From Mayamaea pseudoterrestris (lineage: Eukaryota > Bacillariophyta > Bacillariophyceae > Sellaphorales > Sellaphoraceae), in the NCBI GenBank assembly GCA_027923505.1, contig BROI01000014.1:620001-684000 (forward strand): a stretch of 64,000 bases of DNA. The letters are read 5' to 3'. Below, one piece after another: positions 41,401 to 52,035 of this stretch. Position 1 is the stretch's first letter. Each line of letters starts with the position of its first letter. A model generated the notes under the pieces. That model had not been told where the DNA came from. It did no database searches and worked only from the letters and a program-made list of their open reading frames with translations. The translations under genes were made by a program, and so were the position numbers.

Positions 41401-44400
41401 AGGTGCCCAAATTACACCAGAATGGTATTAACATCATTTCTCAGGCTGCGCTACAAGATGGTAGGCTTGGCTGGTGGGTCTCAGGGGATGGCAATGGATT
41501 TGGTGTCAACTTGTCACCAGTCTCAGCCCGCATATGCCATAACATTCAGACACACCTACAGCAAGCCCGGTAGGTGCCCAAATTACACCAGAATGGTGCC
41601 AACATCATTATTCAGGCTGCGCTACAAGATGGTAGGCTTGGCTGGTGTCTCAGGGGATGGCAATGTATTTGGTGACAACTTGTCACCAGTCTCAGCCTGC
41701 AGATGCCATGACATTCAAACGCCCCTACAGCAAGCCCTGTAGGTGCCCAAATTACACCAGAATGGTGCCAACATCATTATTCAGGCTGCGCTACAAGATG
41801 GTAGGCTTGGCTGGTGTCTCAGGGGATGGTAATGTATTTGGTGACAACTTGTCACCAGTCACAGCCCGCACATTCAGACGCCCCTACAGCAGGCCCGGTA
41901 GGTGCCCAAATTACACCAGAATGGTGCCAACATCATTATTCAGGCTGCGCTACAAGATGGTAGGCTTGGCTGGTGTCTCAGGGGATGGCAATGTATTTGG
42001 TGACAACTTGTCACCAGTCTCAGCCCGCAGATGCCATGACATTCAGACACACCTACAGCAGGCCCTGTAGGTGCCCAAATTACACCAGAATGGTGCCAAC
42101 ATCATTTTTGAGGCTGCGCTACAAGATGGTAGGCTTGGCTGGTGTCTCAGGGGATGGCAATGTATTTGGTGACAACTTGTCACCAGTCTCAGCCCGCAGA
42201 TGCCATGACATTCAAACGCCCCTACAGCAGGCCCTGTAGGTGCCCAAATTACACCAGAATGGTGCCAACATCATTATTCAGGCTGCGCTACAAGATGGTA
42301 GGCTTGGCTGGTGTCTCAGGGGATGGCAATGTATTTGGTGACAACTTGTCACCAGTCTCAGCCCGCAGATGCCATAACATTCAGACGCCCCTACAGCAAG
42401 CCCGGTAGGTGCCCAAATTACACCAGAATGGTGCCAACATCATTAATCAGGCTGCGCTACAAGATGGTAGGCTTGGCTGGTGTCTCAGGGGATGGCAATG
42501 TATTTGGTGACAACTTGTCACCAGTCTCAGCCTCAGATGCCATGACATTCAGACACACCTACAGCAGGCCCTGTAGGTGCCCAAATTACACCAGAATGGT
42601 ATTAACATCATTTCTCAGGCTGCGCTACAAGATGGTAGGCATGGCTGGTGTCTCAGGGGATGGCAATGTATTTGGTGACAACTTGTCACCAGTCTCAGCC
42701 CGCAGATGCCATGACATTCAAACGCCCCTACAGCAAGCCCTGTAGGTGCCCAAATTACACCAGAATGGTGCCAACATCATTTTTGAGGCTGCGCTACAAG
42801 ATGGTAGGCTTGGCTGGTGTCTCAGGGGATGGCAATGTATTTGGTGACAACTTGTCACCAGTCTCAGCCCGCGCAGATGCCATGACATTCAGAACACACC
42901 TACAGCAGCCCTGTAGGTCGCCCAAATACACCAGAATGGTGCCAACATCATTTTCAGGCTGCGCTACAAGATGGTAGGCTTGGCTGGTGTCTCAGGGGAT
43001 GGCAATGTATTTGGTGACAACTTGTCACCAGTCTCAGCCCGCAGATGCCATAACATTCAGACGCCCCTACAGCAAGCCTGGTAGGTGCCCAAATTACACC
43101 AGAATGGTGCCAACATCATTTCTCAGGCTGCGCTACAAGATGGTAGGCATGGCTGGTGTCTCAGGGGATGGCAATGTATTTGGTGACAACTTGTCACCAG
43201 TCTCAGCCCGCAGATGCCATGACATTCAGACGCACCTACAGCAGGCCCTGTAGGTGCCCAAATTACACCAGAATGGTGCCAACATCATTTTTCAGGCGGC
43301 GCTACAAGATGGTAGGCTTGGCTGGTGTCTCAGGGGATGGCAATGTATTTGGTGACAACTTGTCACCAGTCTCAGCCCGCAGATGCCATGACATTCAAAC
43401 AGCCTACATCAGGCCCTGTAGGTGCCCAAATTACACCAGAATGGTGCCAACATCATTTCTCAGGCTGCGCTACAAGATGGTAGGCTTGGCTGGTGTCTCA
43501 GGGGATGGCAATGTATTTGGTGACAACTTGTCACCAGTCTCAGCCCGCAGATGCCATGACATTCAGACACACCTACAGCAGGCCCTGTAGGTGCCCAAAT
43601 TACACCAGAATGGTGCCAACATCATTTCTCAGGCTGCGCTACAAGATGGTAGGCTTGGCTGGTGTCTCAGGGGATGGCAATGTATTTGGTGACAACTTGT
43701 CACCAGTCTCAGCCCGCAGATGCCATGACATTCAAACGCCCCTACAGCAAGCCCGGTAGGTGCCCAAATTACACCAGAATGGTGCCAACATCATTATTCA
43801 GGCTGCGCTACAAGATGGTAGGCTTGGCTGGTGTCTCAGGGGATGGCAATGTATTTGGTGACAACTTGTCACCAGTCTCAGCCCGCAGATGCCATGACAT
43901 TCAGACGCCCCTACAGCAAGCCCGGTAGGTGCCCAAATTACACCAGAATGGTGCCAACATCATTTTTAGGCTGCGCTACAAGATGGTAGGCTTGGCTGGT
44001 GTCTCAGGGGATGGCAATGTATTTGGTGACAACTTGTCACCAGTCTCAGCCCGCAGATGCCATGACATTCAGACACACCTACAGCAAGCCCGGTAGGTGC
44101 CCAAATTACACCAGAATGGTGCCAACATCATTTTTCAGGCTGCGCTACAAGATGGTAGGCTTGGCTGGTGTCTCAGGGGATGGCAATGTATTTGGTGACA
44201 ACTTGTCACCAGTCTCAGCCCGCAGATGCCATGACATTCAGACACACCTACAGCAAGCCCTGTAGGTGCCCAAATTACACCAGAATGGTGCCAACATCAT
44301 TTTCGAGGCTGCGCTACAAGATGGTAGGCTTGGCTGGTGTCTCAGGGGATGGCAATGTATTTGGTGACAACTTGTCACCAGTCTCAGCCCACAGATGCCA

Positions 44401-47400
44401 TGACATTCAGACGCCCCTACAGCAAGCCCGGTAGGTGCCCAAATTACACCAGAATGGTGCCAACATCATTTTTGAGGCTGCGCTACAAGATGGTAGGCTT
44501 GGCTGGTGTCTCAGGGGATGGCAATGTATTTGGTGACAACTTGTCACCAGTCTCAGCTCGCAGATGCCATGACATTCAGACGCCCCTACAGCAAGCCCGG
44601 TAGGTGCCCAAATTACACCAGAATGGTGCCAACATCATTTCTCAGGTGGCGCTACAAGATGGTAGGCTTGGCTGGTGTCTCAGGGGATGGCAATGTATTT
44701 GGTGACAACTTGTCACCAGTTTCAGCCCACAAATGCAATAACATTCTGACGCCCCTACAGCACCCAGCTCCCACTACGAGATGGTGCCAACATCATTATT
44801 GTCGCTACAAGATGGTAGGCTTGGCTGGTGTCTCAGGGGATGACAATGTATTTGGTGACAACTTGTCACCAGTCTCAGCCTGCAGATGCCATGACATTCA
44901 GACACACCTACAGCAGGCCCTGTAAGTGCCCAAATTACACCAGACTGGTGCTAACATCATTTTTGAGGCTGCGCTACAAGATGGTAGGCTTGGCTGGTGT
45001 CTCAGGGGATGGCAATGTATTTGGTGACAACTTGTCACCAGTCTCAGCCCACAGATGCCATGACATTCAGACGCCCCTACAGCAAGCCCGGTAGGTGCCC
45101 AAATTACACCAGAATGGTGCCAACATCATTTTTGAGGCTGCGCTACAAGATGGTAGGCTTGGCTGGTGTCTCAGGGGATGGCAATGTATTTGGTGACAAC
45201 TTGTCACCAGTCTCAGCCTGCAGATGCCATGACATTCAAACGCCCCTACAGCAAGCCCTATATGTGCCCAAATTACACCAGAATGGTGCCAGCATCATTA
45301 TTCAGGCTGCGCTACAAGATGGTAGGCTTGGCTGGTGTCTCAGGGGATGGCAATGTATTTGGTGACAACTTGTCACCAGTCTCAGCCTGCAGATGCCATG
45401 ACATTCAGAAACACCTACAGCAGGCCCTGCAGGTGCCCAAATTACACCAGAATGGTGCCAACATCGTTTTTGAGGCTGCGCTACAAGATGGTAGGCTTGG
45501 CTGGTGTCTCAGGGGATGGCAATGTATTTGGTGACAACTTGTCACCAGTCTCAGCTCGCAGATGCCATGACATTCTGACACACCTACAGCAGGCCCTGTA
45601 GGTGCCCAAATTACACCAGAATGGTGCCAACATCATTTCTCAGGTTGCGCTACAAGATGGTAGGCTTGGCTGGTGTCTCAGTGGATGGCAATGTATTTGG
45701 TGACAACTTGTCACCAGTCTCAGCCCGCAGATGCCATAACATTCAGACGCCCCTACAGCAAGCCTGGTAGGTGCCCTAATTACACCAGAATGGTGCCAAC
45801 ATCATTTTTGAGGCTGAGCTACAAGATGGTAGGAATGGCTGGTGTCTCAGGGGATGGCAATGTATTTGGTGACAACTTGTCACCAGTCTCAGCCCACAGA
45901 TGCCATGACATTCAGACGCCCCTACAGCAAGCCCGGTAGGTGCCCAAATTACACCAGAATGGTGCCAACATCATTTTTGAGGCTGCGCTACAAGATGGTA
46001 GGCTTGGCTGGTGTCTCAGGGGATGGCAATGTATTTGGTGACAACTTGTCACCAGTTTCAGCCCGCAAATGCAATAACATTCTGACGCCCCTACAGCAAG
46101 CCCGGTAGGTGCCCAAATTACACCAGAATGGTGCCAACATCATTATTCAGGCTGCGCTACAAGATGGTAGGCTTGGCTGGTGTCTCAGGGGATGACAATG
46201 TATTTGGTGACAACTTGTCACCAGTCTCAGCCCGCAGATGCCATGACATTCAGACACACCTACAGCAGGCCCTGTAGGTGCCCAAATTACACCAGAATGG
46301 TGCCAACATCGTTTTTGAGGATGCGCTACAAGATGGTAGGCTTGGCTGGTGTCTCAGGGGATGGCAATGTATTTGGTGACAACTTGTCACCAGTCTCAGC
46401 TCGCAGATGCCATGACATTCTGACACACCTACAGCAGGCCCTGTAGGTGCCCAAATTACACCAGAATGGTGCCAACATCATTTCTCAGGTGGCGCTACAA
46501 GATGGTAGGCTTGGCTGGTGTCTCAGGGGATGGTAATGTATTTGGTGACAACTTGTCACCAGTTTCAGCCCGCAAATGCAATAACATTCGCACCGGCCCG
46601 TAATCCAGAATGGTGCCAACATCATTATTCGGTCTGCTACAAGATGGTAGGCTTGGCTGGTTCTCAGGGAGACAAACTTGCACCCGCAGGTGCCATGACA
46701 TTCAGACACACCTACGAGGTGCCCAGTGTCTAAATTACACCAGAATGGTGCCAACATCGTTTTGAGGCTGCGCGACAAGATGGTAGGCTTGGCTGGTGTC
46801 TCAGGGGATGGCAATGTATTTGGTGACAACTTGTCACCAGTCTCAGCTCGCAGATGCCATGACATTCTGACACACCTACAGCAGGCCCTGTAGGTGCCCA
46901 AATTACACCAGAATGGTGCCAACATCATTTCTCAGGTGGCGCTACAAGATGGTAGGCTTGGCTGGTGTCTCAGGGGATGGCAATGTATTTGGTGACAACT
47001 TGTCACCAGTCTCAGCCCGCAGATGCCATGACATTCAAACGCCCCTACAGCAGGCCCTGTAGGTGCCCAAAATACACCAGAATGGTGCCAACATCATTAT
47101 TCAGGCTGCGCTACAAGATGGTAGGCTTGGCTGGTGTCTCAGGGGATGGCAATGTATTTGGTGACAACTTGTCACCAGTCTCAGCCTGCAGATGCCATGA
47201 CATTCTGACACACCTACAGCAGGCCCTGTAGGTGCCCAAATTACACCAAAATGGTGCCAACATCATTTCTCAGGTTGCGCTACAAGATGGTAGGCTTGGC
47301 TGGTGTCTCAGTGGATGGCAATGTATTTGGTGACAACTTGTCACCAGTCTAACCCCGCAGATGCCATGACATTCAAACGCCCCTACAGCAGGCCCTGTAG

Positions 47401-48271
47401 GTGCCCAAATTACACCAGAATGGTGCCAACATCTTTATTCAGGCTGCGCTACAAGATGGTAGGCTTGGCTGGTGTCTCAGGGGATGGCAATGTATTTGGT
47501 GACAACTTGTCACCAGTCTCAGCCCGCATATGCCATAATGTTCAGACGCCCCTACAGCAAGCCCGGTAGGTGCCCAAATTACACCAGAATGGTGCCAACA
47601 TCATTTTTGAGGCTGCGCTACAAGATGGTAGGCTTGGCTGGTGTCTCAGGGGATGGCAATGTATTTGGTGACAACTTGTCACCAGTCTCAGCCCGCAGAT
47701 GCCATGACATTCAGACACACCTACAGCAGGCCCTGTAGGTGCCCAAATTACACCAGAATGGTGCCAACATCATTTCTCAGGTTGCGCTACAAGATGGTAG
47801 GCATGGCTGGTGTCTCAGGGGATGGCAATGTATTTGGTGACAACTTGTCACCAGTCTCAGCCAGTAGATGCCATAACATTCAGACACACCTACAGCAAGC
47901 CCGGTAGGTGCCCAAATTACACCAGAATGGTGCCAACATCATTATTCAGGCTGCGCTACAAGATGGTAGGCTTGGCTGGTGTCTCAGGGGATGGCAATGT
48001 ATTTGGTGACAACTTGTCACCAGTCTCAGCCCGCAGATGCCATGACATTCAGACACACCTACAGCAGGCCCTGTAGGTGCCAAAATTACACCAGAATGGT
48101 GCCAACATCATTTTTGAGGCTGCGCTACAAGATGGTAGGCTTGGCTGGTGTCTCAGGGGATGGCAATGTATTTGGTGACAACTTGTCACCAGTCTCAGCC
48201 CGCAGATGCCATAACATTCAGACGATGGTGGTGCCTAAATTACACCAGAATGGTGCCAACATCATTTCTCA

Positions 48272-48445
48272 CTGGGTTCACGGTCGAGGTTCACGCCTCG
48301 ATCGTCAGCGATTTCACTCATGTATGTGAGGATTCGGTCACAAGTGTGACTCAACCCTGCACAGGATTAAATGCATACAAAACACAGGTAGCTAACCGTC
48401 TTGTCATAAGACGCAGGTCAACTCAACTCAATAATATTGTGTCAC
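48272..48445. other. Non-repeat block inside the satellite array
   Basis: About 174 bp that do not match the 169-bp unit. It breaks in after CATTTCTCA on the left and gives way to AAATTTCACCAG on the right. Unit landmarks on the two sides are 209 bp apart, 40 more than one period. Contains TCGAGG-TTCACG-CCTCGA (48284-48301) and GTCACA-AG-TGTGAC (48337-48350). No ORF, and no terminal repeats or target duplication beyond the unit itself. Confidence 0.7.
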
Positions 48446-50023
48446 AAATTTCACCAGAATGGTGCCAACATCATTAATCAGGCTGCGCTACAAGATGGTA
48501 GGCTTGGCTGGTGTCTCAGGGGATGACAATGTATTTGGTGACAACTTGTCACCAGTCTCAGCCCGCAGATGCCATAACATTCTGATGCCCCTACAGCAAG
48601 CCCGGTAGGTGCCCAAATTACACCAGAATGGTGCCAACATCATTTTTGAGGCTGCGCTACAAGATGGAAGGCTTGGCTGGTGTCTCAGGGGATGGCAATG
48701 TATTTGGTGACAACTTGTCACCAGTCTCAGCCATCAGATGCCATGACATTCAGACACACCTACAGCAAGCCCGGTAGGTGCCCAAATTACACCAGAATGG
48801 TGCCAACATCATTATTCAGGCTGCGCTACAAGATGGTAGGCTTGGCTGGTGTCTCAGGGGATGGCAATGTATTTGGTGACAACTTGTCACCAGTCTCAGC
48901 CCGCAGATGCCATGACATTCAGACACACCTACAGCAGGCCCTGTAGGTGCCCAAATTACACCAGAATGGTGCCAACATCATTTTTTCAGGCTGCGCTTCA
49001 AGATGGTAGGCTTGGCTGGTGTCTCAGGGGATGACAATGTATTTGGTGACAACTTGTCACCAGTCTCAGCCCGCAGATGCCATGACATTCAGACACACCT
49101 ACAGCAGACCCTGTAGGTGCCCAAATTACACCAGAATGGTGCCATCATCATTATTCAGGCTGAGCTACAAGATGGTGGGCTTGGCTGGTGTCTCAGGGGA
49201 TGGCAATGTATTTGGTGACAACTTGTCACCAGTCTCAGCTTGCAGATGCCATGACATTCAGACACACCTACAGCAGGCCCTGTAGGTGCCCAAATTACAC
49301 CAGAATGGTGCCAACATCATTATATAGGCTGCGTTACAAGATGGTAGGCTTGGCTGGTGTCTCAGGGGATGGCAATGTATTTGGTGACAACTTGTCACCA
49401 GTCTCAGCCCGTAGATGCCATGACATTCAAACACACCTAGCGGCCCTTAGTGCCCAATTCAGACATGGTGCCAACATCATTATTAAGGCGGGCTACAAGA
49501 TGGTAGGCTTGGCTGGTGTCTCAGGGGATGGCAATGTATTTGGTGACAACTTGTCACCAGTCTCAGCCCGCAGATGCCATGACATTCAGACACACCTACA
49601 GCAGGCCCTGTAGGTGCCCAAATTACACCAGAATGGTGCCAACATCATTATTCAGGCTGCGCTACAAGATGGTATGCCTGGCTAGTGTCTCAGGGGATGG
49701 AAATGATATTGGTGACAACTTGTCACCAGTCTCAGCCTGCAGATGCCATGACATTCAAACACACCTACAGCAGGCCCTGTAGATGCCCAAATTACACCAG
49801 AATGGTGCCAACATCATTGTTCCATCTGCGCTACAGGATGGTACGCCTGATGGGTGCCCTTGTGGACTCCAACACAATGTGACTGGTGAAAACTTCTCGG
49901 CATAAAACATGCCATGTATACATCCAAATTACACCAGAATGGTGCCAACATCCTTACTCAGTCTGCGCTACAAGATGGTATGCCTGATGGGTCTCAGCCC
50001 ACGGACACCAGCCTTGACATTGA

Positions 50024-50612
50024 AGCACTACTCTCAATTGTGCAAACCTCTGTTTCTAGGAAAATAATTATCATATACCCTATGCTCTTTATGTCTGCTG
50101 CTGACTCAGCACAATAGTCTCATTCCCGACTGTTCCTTCATGATCACTGCTCGTATCGCTTATTTGCTTGCCCACTTGAAACTTAATGATGGATTTGCTC
50201 ATGCACTTGCCAACTGGCATCCAACACTCTCCTCCATGAGCACCTCCTAATTCTCTAAACTCTACAAAATTGCCGTGCATTGCCAGCTAGTTGGTGCTCT
50301 CCTCATCGCCGCTCTCCATCAAGAAACTGTACTGGTATAGATACATGTACAGTTCTTTAGGGATGAGACAAACTAAGCACTGGTCCAGACAAGCCACTGA
50401 ATATTTAGTTGGTGGATTGCAGTGGTAACGGAATGCGAAAGTGGACTTGTTCAGCTACAGTAATCATTTAGAAATGCGTGCCCATACCTTCAAACCAGAA
50501 AAAACCAGCCTTACTGTTAGGCAAATGAATGTACATTGGCTTGGCGCATACTTTGTTTATAGGTGACAAGTATTCAGTTGGCAGCGTATCTACCCATACA
50601 AACCAGACTTGC
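50024..50612. other. Intergenic after the satellite
   Basis: 589 bp of unique sequence between the array and the metallophosphoesterase stop. It may hold a 3' exon of that gene (see that entry). No other gene seen. Confidence 0.4.
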
Positions 50613-51818
50613 TTACCGTTCACGCTGATATCGTCCAGGTTTGACATCTTGCAGACGCTTCTGCAGCGCTTCTCGGCCGCCACCCTTTTCGTCCCAGTAC
50701 CGCAGCACCTGCTCACCTTTCACTTCTCCGCGTCGTGTATCCCATACAAGTTGAAAATCAACTTGCGGGTTCACCATGTGCAATTGCCGCTCGCGAGGCT
50801 TCCCAAGCGGATTGTGAATGTAGCGAACACCGTCGAAATCAAAATCTTTGGGTCTATGCGAGTGACCAAATATGTGCATGTGACGGCGGCCAGCAATCGG
50901 CAGAGAACGTAACTGTTGGCCAATGAGCTCGCTCCCTGCTACCTTGGCAAACTTGGCGGACATGTCGCCGGCGCCATGGTCGAGCCAATCCAGCGAAAAA
51001 TCATCCTGCTCCAAGTCAATCCAATCGGGTAAAGACTGCTTGTTTGGCAAAAAATGTGACACCGTCATTAATGCTGCTGAAGAATACTCATCAATTAGTG
51101 TGAATTGTCGCGTATTTCGCTCCAGCAAGTGCTCCGTCAAGCCAATGGGAATGCGAGCAGTAGACTCTATTTCGCTCGGGGGGGAATTGCGCCATCGACA
51201 TCGTAAAAAATCCACCCAAGGCCAGTGCCGAAAACCTTTTGAAAGATCATTGGAAAAACATAGACTCCCATCGTACCAGCTTTGTATTGGTAGTACCAAA
51301 AGCGACTGTCTGCCGTTGACAAGACAAGGATCCACCATGACGCCAAGCGTTCGACACTCATCGTAAACTTGTTCCATTTTCTCAAGCGAGTCAAACTCGT
51401 CTTGCTTGTTCAGCCAAGCCTCGTGGTTGCCACAGATGAAAAAGACATGACATCGGTCTTGCATGTAGCGCATCGACCTTCGAAAAACATCCATGTCGTG
51501 CGAAATATCACCAGCCACAATGAGCAAGTCTCGTTTCGTCCAATGATGCTCATCCATTTTCTCTCGAAGCCACTTTAGATTGTCGACGTGATCCGTATGC
51601 AAGTCGCTGAGGCAAAATACTCGGTCAACGTTGTTTAAACAATGATGGAGTGGAAGGCTTGATTCTTCGTCGACTGTGGACAATGTGGACGTGGTGTCGT
51701 GGAGTGCATAAATGCGTCTACTAATAAGTCGTTTGCTCGTCAGCGATACATGTTCAAATGAATGTGTCTGGTCTAGAAGAAGCGTCAGATAGCTCAGATA
51801 TAGCCATGGTATTTGCAT
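50613..51818 (-). CDS. Calcineurin-like metallophosphoesterase
   Basis: 401 aa from the ATG at 51818, where a signal peptide begins (MQIPWLYLSYLTLLLDQTHSFEHV); 'THSF' may be a weak plastid junction. The two-metal site of the family is complete: D-x-H in FCLSDLHTDH, GDISHD, GNHEAW, and GHSHRP near the C-terminus. Substrate unknown; such enzymes hydrolyse phosphomonoesters or diesters. The stop at 50613 overlaps a good splice donor (GAACG|GTAAGC). Splicing to an acceptor at CTAACAG near 50514 would replace the last residue by about 14 others ending at 50468. I keep the unspliced form as default. Confidence 0.85.
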   Translation of the reverse strand: MQIPWLYLSYLTLLLDQTHSFEHVSLTSKRLISRRIYALHDTTSTLSTVDEESSLPLHHCLNNVDRVFCLSDLHTDHVDNLKWLREKMDEHHWTKRDLLIVAGDISHDMDVFRRSMRYMQDRCHVFFICGNHEAWLNKQDEFDSLEKMEQVYDECRTLGVMVDPCLVNGRQSLLVLPIQSWYDGSLCFSNDLSKGFRHWPWVDFLRCRWRNSPPSEIESTARIPIGLTEHLLERNTRQFTLIDEYSSAALMTVSHFLPNKQSLPDWIDLEQDDFSLDWLDHGAGDMSAKFAKVAGSELIGQQLRSLPIAGRRHMHIFGHSHRPKDFDFDGVRYIHNPLGKPRERQLHMVNPQVDFQLVWDTRRGEVKGEQVLRYWDEKGGGREALQKRLQDVKPGRYQRER

Positions 51819-52035
51819 AGTGAGCGATGAATGAAAGCAGACGAAGGGCAGGACATTTTTGACGAAAAAATGAAACGGATCGTCGCGCGTCAAACGTGCT
51901 CGATGTCGCACCGCAACTCATTCTGCACGCTTCATTCGGTCAATCCCCACCATGGCAAAACAACGAAACAACGACTAATCTCTATACTACCGGTAGTAAC
52001 AGATAAAAGCTATTTACTACATACCTGCATACAAA
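51819..52035. promoter_or_regulatory. Compact divergent promoter with ACCGGT palindrome
   Basis: 217 bp between divergent starts. Contains the perfect 14-nt palindrome TACTACCGGTAGTA at 51985-51998, about 40 bp before the Prp22 ATG. The same core CTACCGGTAG occurs at 31973-31982. Confidence 0.45.

Larger units (their letters stand above)
37817..50023 (+). repeat. 169-bp satellite array, about 70 tandem units
   Basis: Head-to-tail copies of a 169-bp unit for 12.2 kb, seen from exact 169-base recurrence (e.g. CTCAGGGGATGGCAATGTAT at 38268, 38437, 38944 and onward). Interior units differ mostly at a few fixed positions. Units at both ends (37817-38230 and 49800-50023) are far more diverged. Each unit has the palindrome TGGTGACAA-N-TTGTCACCA. 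A second block, CTACAGCAGGCCCTGTAG, is either an inverted repeat or broken (CAAGCCCGGTAG). Damaged units lie near 44750, 46590-46760 and 49430-49500, and foreign DNA at 48272-48445. 169 is not a multiple of three. The unit length is near nucleosome-repeat size, as in many centromeric and heterochromatic satellites. No spacer variety, so not CRISPR. Confidence 0.97.

Noticed and set aside
48284-48301. tRNA T-arm-like hairpin (CGAGG-TTCACG-CCTCG)
   Set aside because: Loop has six bases rather than seven, and no acceptor, D or anticodon stems can be placed around it.
38268-49882. Dozens of similar 84-88 codon frames as a protein family
   Set aside because: They are the 169-bp unit read across unit borders. 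The period is not a multiple of three, most 'starts' are GTG, and small indels alone change the lengths.
37817-50023. CRISPR-like array
   Set aside because: No unique spacers between repeats, unit too long, eukaryotic genome, no cas genes.
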